Positions 1 to 5,252 of a stretch of 5,252 nucleotides of DNA are shown here, piece by piece. The DNA comes from Clostridiales bacterium UBA1777 (GTDB lineage: Bacteria; Bacillota; Clostridia; Oscillospirales; Oscillospiraceae): positions 1-5,252 of the forward strand of contig DCGN01000095.1 of the NCBI GenBank assembly GCA_002315275.1, in the 5' to 3' direction. The notes below the pieces were generated by a model. That model searched no databases. It was not told the origin of the DNA and worked only from the letters and a program-made list of their open reading frames with translations. The translations under genes and the position numbers were made by a program. Numbering within the stretch: the stretch's first letter is position 1; the number at the start of each line of letters is the position of its first letter.

Positions 1-15
1 CGCATTTTCAAATAA

Positions 16-960
16 TTACTTCTTTGCGAGAGCTTCCCTGGCCTTGGCCTTGATGCCCTCAACGTTGAGATCAAAGTAATCGAGGACCTCCTGAGCCTTG
101 CCGCTGCGGCCGAACTCATCGTTAACGCCGAGCTTGACAACGGGTACGGGACAGTTTTCAACAACAACGTCAGCAACGGCGCTGCCGAGACCGCCGATAA
201 CGGAGTGCTCCTCGCAGGTGACGATGCAGCCGGTCTCCTTTGCGGCCCTGATAACGAGCTCCTTGTCGATGGGCTTTATCGTGTGCATATCGATAACTCT
301 CGCGGAGATACCCTCTGCAGCGAGCTCCTCGGCGGCCTTGACGGCGAGAGGAACCATGATGCCGCATGCGATCACGGTGACATCGGAGCCGTCCTTAAGC
401 TGAACGCCCTTGCCGATCTCGAACTTGTAGCCGGGGATCTCATCGGTGATGATGTCTGTAGCGGGGCGCTCGAGGCGGAGGTATGCGGGGCCGTTGAAGT
501 TGATAAGCGCTTCGACGGCGAGGCGCATCTCATTTCCGTCGCAGGGGCAGAGAACTGTCATGCCCGGGACTGCACGCATCAGAGCGAAATCCTCGATGCA
601 CTGGTGGGTAGCGCCGTCTTCACCGACGGAAACGCCGCCGTGAGAACCGACGACCGTGACGTTAAGGCCGGGGTAAGCGATGGAGTTTCTGACCTGCTCG
701 TAAGCACGGCCTGCCGCGAAAATAGCGAAGGTGTTGGTAAATGGCTTGTAGCCGCAGGTGGAAAGGCCTGCCGCGATATCGGTCATGTTGGCCTCTGCGA
801 TGCCGCAGTCAAAGAATCTCTCGGGGTACTTTGCGGCGAAGAACTTGGACATCGTTGCGCCGGCAAGGTCAGCATCGAGAACAACGAGCTGAGGGTACTT
901 TTCGCCGAGCTCTGCAAGAGCTTCACCGTAGGCGTTGCGGGTTGCTATCTTTCCTGCCAT
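16..960 (-). CDS. tkt: Transketolase, C-terminal subunit (split transketolase)
   Basis: This 314-residue protein corresponds to the pyrimidine-binding and C-terminal domains of a full-length transketolase. Paired with the upstream subunit it should transfer two-carbon ketol units between sugar phosphates in the cytoplasmic non-oxidative pentose phosphate pathway, using thiamine diphosphate (ThDP). Visible motifs: GIAEAN at 53-58, whose E56 matches the catalytic glutamate that activates the ThDP aminopyrimidine; GEDGATHQ at 113-120, whose D115 and H119 match the substrate-binding Asp/His of E. coli transketolase; and RLERP, whose R165 probably matches the phosphate-binding Arg. The C-terminal domain runs from about 190 to 314. 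The ATG lies 1 nt after the stop of the N-terminal subunit gene, with a GGAGG ribosome site inside that gene's last codons, so the two are co-translated. The 1-deoxyxylulose-5-phosphate synthase and pyruvate dehydrogenase E1-beta families share this fold, but the neighbour and motifs favour transketolase. Split pairs can also serve specialised sugars (sulfosugar, apiose); nothing here suggests that. Confidence 0.96.
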   Translation of the reverse strand: MAGKIATRNAYGEALAELGEKYPQLVVLDADLAGATMSKFFAAKYPERFFDCGIAEANMTDIAAGLSTCGYKPFTNTFAIFAAGRAYEQVRNSIAYPGLNVTVVGSHGGVSVGEDGATHQCIEDFALMRAVPGMTVLCPCDGNEMRLAVEALINFNGPAYLRLERPATDIITDEIPGYKFEIGKGVQLKDGSDVTVIACGIMVPLAVKAAEELAAEGISARVIDMHTIKPIDKELVIRAAKETGCIVTCEEHSVIGGLGSAVADVVVENCPVPVVKLGVNDEFGRSGKAQEVLDYFDLNVEGIKAKAREALAKK

Positions 961-961
961 T

Positions 962-1798
962 TTACATTTCCTCCAGCTTCATAATTCTTGCGTTGATCTC
1001 CTCAACGGCCTGAGCGTACTGCTCCGCGTTGGGGGCCTTGCCGTGCCAGCCGGCCTGATCCTCCATGAAGGAGACACCCTTGCCCTTAACGGTCTTCATG
1101 ATGATTGCGGTGGGCTTGCCGGAGACCTTCTTTGCCTCGGCGAGCGCGGCGCGGAGCTCGGAGATCTCGTGGCCGTTAACGGTAAGCACATTCCAGTTGA
1201 ATGCCTTGAATTTCTCTTCAAGAGAATCGGTGGGCATAACGTCGGCGGTTCTGCCGTCGATCTGAAGCCCGTTCACGTCGATAAGAGCGCAGAGATTGTC
1301 GAGCTTCCACTTTGCGGCGGACATAATAGCTTCCCAAATCTGGCCTTCCTCGACCTCGCCGTCACCGCAGATGGCGTAGGTGCGGTAGGCTTTGCCGGAG
1401 AGCTTTGCGCCGATAGCCATGCCGACAGCGGCGCTGAGGCCCTGACCGAGAGAACCGGTGGACATATCCACACCGGGAACGTTCTTCATATCGGGGTGGC
1501 CGGAGTAGTGAGCCTTGATGGAGCGGAAGAGCTTTATATCGTCAACGGGGAAGAAGCCCTTAAGCGCGAGGACCGCGTAAAGAGCGGGAGAGCAGTGACC
1601 CTTGGAGAGAACGAAACGGTCTCTGTCTTCCCACTTGGGGTTGGCGGGGTCAACGTTCATCTCGTCAAAATAGAGAGTCGTCAGAGCGTCGATGCAGGAC
1701 ATGGATCCGCCCGGATGACCTGATGCCGCGGTAAAAACAGCCTCGAGAGCAAGCAGTCTGCCCTTTTCGGACATAAGCTGCAATTCTTTGTCAGTCAT
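962..1798 (-). CDS. tkt: Transketolase, N-terminal subunit (split transketolase)
   Basis: This 278-residue protein is the ThDP pyrophosphate-binding half of a transketolase and the obligate partner of the next gene. The ThDP motif begins with GDG at 145-147 and ends at N176, with the usual spacing of about 30 residues, and should bind the divalent metal and diphosphate. Further conserved transketolase residues are H28 in SGHPGG, H68 in SKGHCS, H97 or H101 in KAHYSGHP, GSLGQG at 115-120, and H252 in WHGKAPN, which corresponds to the substrate-binding His of the full-length enzyme. The length is normal for split clostridial and archaeal subunits. The start is well supported: AAGGAG lies 8 nt before the ATG, and a good promoter sits about 35 nt further upstream. 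From the start to about residue 25 the gene contains one TCA codon; from there to its end it has no TTA, CTA or TCA codons, a bias in keeping with high expression. Confidence 0.96.
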   Translation of the reverse strand: MTDKELQLMSEKGRLLALEAVFTAASGHPGGSMSCIDALTTLYFDEMNVDPANPKWEDRDRFVLSKGHCSPALYAVLALKGFFPVDDIKLFRSIKAHYSGHPDMKNVPGVDMSTGSLGQGLSAAVGMAIGAKLSGKAYRTYAICGDGEVEEGQIWEAIMSAAKWKLDNLCALIDVNGLQIDGRTADVMPTDSLEEKFKAFNWNVLTVNGHEISELRAALAEAKKVSGKPTAIIMKTVKGKGVSFMEDQAGWHGKAPNAEQYAQAVEEINARIMKLEEM

Positions 1799-1834
1799 AA
1801 CTATTTCTCCTTATGTTTTTTGAACTGTGGTGAA

Positions 1835-1863
1835 ATTATATCCTAACGGAGCAAATGCGGCAA
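1835..1863 (-). promoter_or_regulatory. Sigma-A type promoter for the transketolase operon
   Basis: On the minus strand TTGCCG (1863-1858) is followed by a 17-bp spacer (1857-1841) and a perfect TATAAT (1840-1835). The -35 matches consensus at 4 of 6 positions and the spacing is ideal. Transcription would start near 1828 and leave a leader of about 30 nt that ends in AAGGAG plus 8 nt before the transketolase ATG. That leader is too short for a riboswitch. The transketolase pair therefore has its own promoter, independent of the mgtE-to-Nudix block upstream. There is no TGn extension of the -10 box. Confidence 0.8.
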
Positions 1864-1878
1864 TATCGCTTTTTGCTC
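1849..1878. repeat. Interrupted palindrome over the transketolase -35 region
   Basis: On the plus strand GAGCAAA (1849-1855) is matched by TTTGCTC (1872-1878). Inside it a second short arm pair, GCG (1857-1859) and CGC (1867-1869), encloses a 7-nt loop. The 7-bp outer and 3-bp inner stems are separated by unpaired T on one side and TT on the other. The element covers the whole -35 box and about half the spacer of the promoter at 1835-1863, and starts 18 nt after the Nudix stop codon. No T-run follows it on either strand, so it is a poor fit to an intrinsic terminator. A repressor or activator operator, or an mRNA 3' stem-loop for the upstream operon, are the alternatives. Confidence 0.5.
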
Positions 1879-1896
1879 ACATTATGACCTATATTA

Positions 1897-2457
1897 TCAA
1901 ATTCCTCTGAGCTTTTCGTTCAGCTTTGAGTACACTCTCTTCACGAACCAAGGCTCTGTGGATGCCCTGAGCGCATCCTTGAGAGCAAACCATTTTACAC
2001 CGCTGTTCTCGTCCTCGCAGACTCTGAGAGCCTCGCTTTCATCGGCCTCAAGAAGGTAGGTGACGTTCATGTGCAGATGGCTCGAAACGTATCTGCCGTG
2101 CTTTTCGTGCCCGTCAACCGTGAGTATCTCGAGCGAATAGATATTCTCGGACAGCGGGAGGACGTTTGATACGCCTGTCTCCTCGCGGCACTCGCGTATT
2201 GCAACGGACAAAAGATCCTCCTCGCCGTCGGCATGACCGCCCGTCCACGACCAGGAGTCATATATCCTGTGGTATACCATCAGCACCTTTGTCCTCTCGC
2301 GGTTTACTACCCACGAGGAGGCAGTCATATGAGCTGCTGTGTTGTCACGCAGAAATGCGTTTGCGTTATTGTCGAGAAACTCAAGAATATGCTCCTTATC
2401 AGCGGCCTCCTGCTCGTTGAAGGGAGCGTATTTTGCGATATCCTCTCTGATGCTCAT
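1897..2457 (-). CDS. Nudix hydrolase
   Basis: This 186-residue protein has a complete Nudix box, GX5EX7REUXEEXGU: G74, E80, R88-E89, C90 in the first hydrophobic (U) position, E92-E93, G95 and V96. The REXXEE glutamates bind the catalytic metal, so the protein should hydrolyse a nucleoside diphosphate linked to some group X; the substrate cannot be read from the sequence. The Nudix core spans about 45-165. It is preceded by a helical N-terminal extension of about 40 residues that ends in AFLRDN, and is followed by a C-terminal helix. No signal peptide or membrane segment is visible, so it is cytoplasmic. The ATG overlaps the TGA of the preceding DUF1643 gene (ATGA), and the 20 nt upstream contain no purine-rich ribosome site, which suggests translation by termination-reinitiation. 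It is the last gene of its block. The family is common in Firmicutes as an uncharacterised Nudix protein and could be a house-cleaning enzyme. Confidence 0.93.
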   Translation of the reverse strand: MSIREDIAKYAPFNEQEAADKEHILEFLDNNANAFLRDNTAAHMTASSWVVNRERTKVLMVYHRIYDSWSWTGGHADGEEDLLSVAIRECREETGVSNVLPLSENIYSLEILTVDGHEKHGRYVSSHLHMNVTYLLEADESEALRVCEDENSGVKWFALKDALRASTEPWFVKRVYSKLNEKLRGI

Positions 2458-3071
2458 AGGCTGTCGAGATAGGAGGCAACGTCAAACGGCTCCGTTTTCT
2501 CGTCCTTTCGTAAGTATAGCGGATGGTGCGGATGCCCCTTTACGGAGCGCTTTCCGGCCGAGACCCAGTATGCGCCGTAGCTCTGCCCGATAGAAACCAT
2601 TTCGCGCACGCAGTCCTTCAAATAGGGGCGCTTTTCGATTATAGTGCCCCACGCGGCCCACACTGCGGGGGAATGGCCCTCACCGACAGATGAGAGGATG
2701 TATTCAAACGCGGCCATGTTCTCTCTGTGAAGCATTACGTTTAAATCGGTATCCATATCGTCCGGGTTCGTAGCGCGCTGGGCGTAGACGTTGAACATCA
2801 TCCAACCGTCATAGCCGTTGCCGTTCGCGATGCGCTCCACAGATTTGAGCGTATTATCGAGATTATCCGGCGCAGCGGTCGAGGGATTTATGCCGATGCA
2901 GATGAGCGGGTCAGCTCCCTTTACGCCGAGTATGTAACGGTATTCCGTGTAAAAGTCCGGCACATAAAGCCATTTGCCGGTGTCATAACAGTCGCTGTGA
3001 CCGGATGCGGCAAGCGCGTCATCAAAGGAGAGAATATCGATCGTGCTGCTTTCGGCAGATGGAATGTGCAT
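2454..3071 (-). CDS. DUF1643 family protein, possible UDG-like fold
   Basis: This 205-residue cytoplasmic protein of unknown function resembles the DUF1643 family: ICIGINPSTA (57-66), a following D72-N-T, MMFNVYAQRATNP (91-103), AVWAAWG (136-142) and GHPHHPLYL (179-187). The chosen ATG at 3071 has GAGGA just upstream (3080-3076). A longer reading frame opens at 3140, but its extra 23 residues (rich in Cys and Trp) lie over the end of the permease gene and lack family character. The gene starts 7 nt after the permease TGA, which itself forms part of the ribosome site, and ends overlapping the Nudix start by 4 nt. The order of motifs recalls the uracil-DNA glycosylase superfamily: GINPG in the Mug/TDG branch, a central LLLN strand, WG, then HPSP. 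By eye this suggests a related fold with N62 in the place of the catalytic residue, but activity is not shown. DUF1643 membership is fairly sure; the fold link is an inference. Confidence 0.85.
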   Translation of the reverse strand: MHIPSAESSTIDILSFDDALAASGHSDCYDTGKWLYVPDFYTEYRYILGVKGADPLICIGINPSTAAPDNLDNTLKSVERIANGNGYDGWMMFNVYAQRATNPDDMDTDLNVMLHRENMAAFEYILSSVGEGHSPAVWAAWGTIIEKRPYLKDCVREMVSIGQSYGAYWVSAGKRSVKGHPHHPLYLRKDEKTEPFDVASYLDSL

Positions 3072-3078
3072 CTTTTCC

Positions 3079-4002
3079 TCACAGACCCAGCACGAGTGAC
3101 ATAAGAGGCAAGGTCGCCATTGAGAGCACCGTGCTGACAAGAATTGATTTTGAAGCGAATTCGGCGTTTTTGCCGTACTGGATAAGCAATGCGGAGGTCA
3201 TCACCGCGCATGGACAGCCTGCCATGACAACAGTGCTCGCCATGATCGTATGATCCATCGTGATGCCGCGCAGAAGCAGCCATATAAGCACCGGGAAGAT
3301 TATCAGCCTGAATATGCAGACGATATAAACTCCGATATCGCAGAACGCATCCTTCAGCGTTGTTTTGCCGAGAGACGTGCCGATAACTATCATGCTCATC
3401 GGAACCGTCGCGCCGGAGAGCGTGCCGGAGAAGAGAGCGACGGGCTCGGGCAGGCCGATGCGAAGCACAACGAGAAGCATGGATGTTATCGCCGCGACCA
3501 TCGGAATGCTTATGATATCCCTTACGGACACCTTATGCGCCCCGCTGCCAACGATGCGCCATACGCAGTAGGTGTACATTAGGAAGTTGAACGGTATGCA
3601 CGCAATGCCGAGGTAAAGCACGGAAAGCCCGCCGATGAGCTCCTGCGCGATCGGGACGCCGACGAACAGAATATTCATCATCGCAATTAGAAGCTCGATG
3701 TTGAGCGCTTTTTCGCCCTTGAAGCGCAGCAGCCTGACAATGACGAAGCCGAAGAAGTACGAGACGGCCTCAATGCTGAACATCAGCATGAACACGCTGA
3801 GCGCCTCGCCCGTAGATACGGTGATATCCTGACACGAGGCAACGGCATTAATAATGGATGCCGAGCCGAATACGTTTACAACGAGCTTGCTCGCCTGAGA
3901 GGTGAACTCTCCCGAAACGATGCCGCGTCTTGCGCAGAAATACCCTATGAAGATCAGAATGAGAAAGATTACGATCTTTGTAATCAGCTGCGAAAGATCC
4001 AT
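3079..4002 (-). CDS. AEC (auxin efflux carrier) family permease
   Basis: This 307-residue integral membrane protein has about ten hydrophobic segments, roughly at 8-24, 36-56, 66-92, 103-123, 126-147, 163-183, 187-210, 222-245, 249-272 and 285-305, the usual layout and length for bacterial AEC transporters. Family-like signatures are N110-ILFVGVPI in the fourth segment, TVPMSMIVIGTSLG at 199-212 before a cytoplasmic loop, and GCPCAVMTSALLIQYG at 262-277, leading to the last segment. Members export or take up small organic anions (malate and other carboxylates in characterised bacterial cases), driven by ion gradients; the substrate here cannot be inferred. AGAGGA lies 6 nt before the ATG in the 18-nt gap after mgtE, which fixes the start. 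Co-transcription with mgtE and the DUF1643-Nudix pair is likely from spacing, but no shared function is obvious. A bile acid/sodium symporter-like family is a less likely alternative. Confidence 0.92.
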   Translation of the reverse strand: MDLSQLITKIVIFLILIFIGYFCARRGIVSGEFTSQASKLVVNVFGSASIINAVASCQDITVSTGEALSVFMLMFSIEAVSYFFGFVIVRLLRFKGEKALNIELLIAMMNILFVGVPIAQELIGGLSVLYLGIACIPFNFLMYTYCVWRIVGSGAHKVSVRDIISIPMVAAITSMLLVVLRIGLPEPVALFSGTLSGATVPMSMIVIGTSLGKTTLKDAFCDIGVYIVCIFRLIIFPVLIWLLLRGITMDHTIMASTVVMAGCPCAVMTSALLIQYGKNAEFASKSILVSTVLSMATLPLMSLVLGL

Positions 4003-4020
4003 TTAAATTCCTCTGAAAAG

Positions 4021-5252
4021 TCAAATGTTGAGGATCAGCTTAGCCATATAAATGTAGATTAGCAGGGAAACGGCATCCGTGACCGTGGATATGAGCGGGT
4101 TAGCCATAACGGCGGGGTCAACGCCTATCTTTTCGGCGAGTATCGGGAGCATGCTGCCGACGACCTTCGCAAACATTACGATGAAAAGAATCGAAAGGCT
4201 GACCGTTGCGGCAACGGAGAGCGTAATATTAGGGTTATTCAGAATAAGCCCGTCAAGCAGAAGCATCTTGCCGAAGTTGACTATCGCCAGAGAAATACCG
4301 CATATGAAGGAAACGCGAAGCTCCTTCCATATGACACGCAGCGCATCGCGCGGCTCTGTATCGCCGAGTGACAGCGAACGGATAACGGCTGTGGAGCTCT
4401 GCGCGCCGGAGTTGCCGCCCGTGCCCATCAGCATAGGGATGAACGCAACGAGCCCTGCCTGAACGGCGAGCATATTCTCAAAGTGTGTCAAAATCATGCT
4501 TGTGAACGTCGCCGACAGCATAAGGAACATCAGCCACGGGATGCGGTTTTTCCATATATCCCATATGCCCGTTCTGGCATACGGAGTATCGGAGGGCAGA
4601 ATACCTGCCATTTTTTCGAAGTCCTCGGTGGTCTCCTCTTCCATGACGTCGATGACGTCGTCGACGGTGACGATGCCGACCATGCGGTTTTCCTTATCCA
4701 CAACGGGCAGAGCCATAAGGTCGTAGTCGGAGAACTTTTCGGAGACGCTCTCCTGGTCTTCGGTGGTGGTGGCGAAGATGACGTTTCTGTCCATGAGGTC
4801 TTCGATTATTACATCATCGTCTGCCAGCAATAGATCCTTTACGGAGACAATGCCCTCAAGCTTGCGGTCGGCGGACATGACGAAGCAGACGTAGATGGTC
4901 TCCTTGTCCTCGCCGATGCGGCGTATACGCGCAAAGGATTCCTTGACGGACATATATTTTTTGAGATCGACAAACTCGGAAGTCATGATACTTCCTGCGG
5001 AGTTTTCCGGGAAGCGGAGATACTGGTTTATGAGGTTTCGTGTTTCGGGAGTGGCAGTGCGCATGACACGTCTGACGACGTTTGCGGGCAGCTCCTCCAT
5101 CATGTCAACAGCGTCGTCCACATACAGCTCTTCAATGATGTTTCCCAGTTCCGAGTCGGTTATTGAGTTTATTATCTGCTCCTGCTCGGGTGCTTCAAAG
5201 TTTGCGAAGACCTCGGCGGCGGTCTCTTTGGAAAGTAATCGGAAGACCATGG
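4021..5252 (-). CDS. mgtE: Magnesium transporter MgtE, N-terminally cut by the window
   Basis: The visible 410 codons lack the start; residue numbers here count from the Met at 5250, which aligns inside the MgtE N domain, so about 45 residues lie beyond the window. Domains in order: the rest of the helical N domain (1-88), two CBS domains (about 90-152 and 155-207, each with the GIVSVKDLL or GIVTVDDVI type end), the acidic plug helix (about 203-235), and five membrane helices (about 238-256, 263-292, 309-332, 341-370, 380-407). The pore signature GTGGNSGAQSS is at 276-286, and ANPL with D392 in the last helix matches the Mg2+-binding aspartate of Thermus MgtE (D432). MgtE is a homodimeric Mg2+ channel of the cytoplasmic membrane that closes when Mg2+ binds between its CBS and N domains; the acidic residues here suggest that gating is kept. 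The C-terminus is complete and an AEC permease gene follows after 18 nt. Any Mg2+ riboswitch would be upstream, out of view. Confidence 0.97.
   Translation of the reverse strand, partial: MVFRLLSKETAAEVFANFEAPEQEQIINSITDSELGNIIEELYVDDAVDMMEELPANVVRRVMRTATPETRNLINQYLRFPENSAGSIMTSEFVDLKKYMSVKESFARIRRIGEDKETIYVCFVMSADRKLEGIVSVKDLLLADDDVIIEDLMDRNVIFATTTEDQESVSEKFSDYDLMALPVVDKENRMVGIVTVDDVIDVMEEETTEDFEKMAGILPSDTPYARTGIWDIWKNRIPWLMFLMLSATFTSMILTHFENMLAVQAGLVAFIPMLMGTGGNSGAQSSTAVIRSLSLGDTEPRDALRVIWKELRVSFICGISLAIVNFGKMLLLDGLILNNPNITLSVAATVSLSILFIVMFAKVVGSMLPILAEKIGVDPAVMANPLISTVTDAVSLLIYIYMAKLILNI

Noticed and set aside
205..984. Long plus-strand open frame of 259 codons opposite the transketolase C-terminal subunit gene
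   Set aside because: It is in exact codon register with the sense gene, so it stays open simply because the sense gene avoids TTA, CTA and TCA codons. The translation has no recognisable domain, and the sense protein is clearly real.
935..1723. Long plus-strand open frame of 262 codons opposite the transketolase N-terminal subunit gene
   Set aside because: The same in-register artefact: it ends exactly where the sense gene uses a TCA serine codon in the SGHPGG motif (1721-1723). No ribosome site or protein family signal was seen.
1849..1878. Intrinsic terminator for the upstream operon
   Set aside because: The stem-loop is fairly A/T-rich in its outer arms and is followed by CGTTAGGATA on the minus strand, with no U-run, so I list it only as a palindrome.
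3072..3140. Upstream start for the DUF1643 gene giving 228 residues
   Set aside because: The extra 23 residues overlap the permease coding end by about 60 nt and look like a shadow frame. The ATG at 3071 has a well-placed GAGGA and begins a normal-length family member.
4643..4664. Repetitive ATGACGTCG-like string resembling a tandem repeat or operator
   Set aside because: It encodes the conserved end of the second MgtE CBS domain (VDDVIDVM) in frame; Asp/Val codon repetition explains it.
1..5252. CRISPR array, tRNA/rRNA, insertion sequence or prophage signs
   Set aside because: No direct repeats with spacers, no transposase or phage genes and no tRNA-like folding sequence were noticed. Almost all of the window is explained by six coding regions.

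Overview
All six genes lie on the minus strand. They form two closely packed transcription blocks, read from the right end of the window to the left. High G+C, split transketolase subunits of about 280 and 310 residues, strong AAGGAG/GGAGG-type ribosome sites and the protein sequence styles all suggest a bacterium of the class Clostridia, probably a gut-type Oscillospiraceae/Ruminococcaceae or relative. That is a judgement from general familiarity, not a database result.

Right block (5252 to 1897): the C-terminal 90% of an MgtE magnesium channel/transporter, whose N-terminus is cut by the window edge; 18 nt later an AEC (auxin efflux carrier) family permease; 7 nt later a DUF1643 protein; and, overlapping that by 4 nt (ATGA), a Nudix hydrolase. 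The spacing implies co-transcription. The last two genes look translationally coupled because the Nudix gene has no visible Shine-Dalgarno sequence. The promoter of this block lies outside the window.

Gap (1799-1896, 98 nt): it contains a good sigma-A type promoter (TTGCCG-17 bp-TATAAT) pointing into the transketolase genes. A 30-nt interrupted palindrome covers its -35 box and most of the spacer. I see no convincing intrinsic terminator with a U-tract after the Nudix gene.

Left block (1798 to 16): the N-terminal (ThDP pyrophosphate-binding) and C-terminal (pyrimidine-binding) halves of a transketolase, encoded by two genes 1 nt apart. Together they should make the heteromeric enzyme of the non-oxidative pentose phosphate pathway. 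Only 15 nt remain after the second stop codon, so the end of this operon cannot be seen.

Most of the window is ordinary core metabolism and transport. The point most worth checking is the DUF1643 protein: its motifs occur in the same order as those of the uracil-DNA glycosylase superfamily (GINPS, a central MFN strand, WG, HPLY). Its gene is coupled to a Nudix hydrolase gene, which would fit a role in nucleotide or nucleic-acid maintenance. This is inference from reading motifs by eye.
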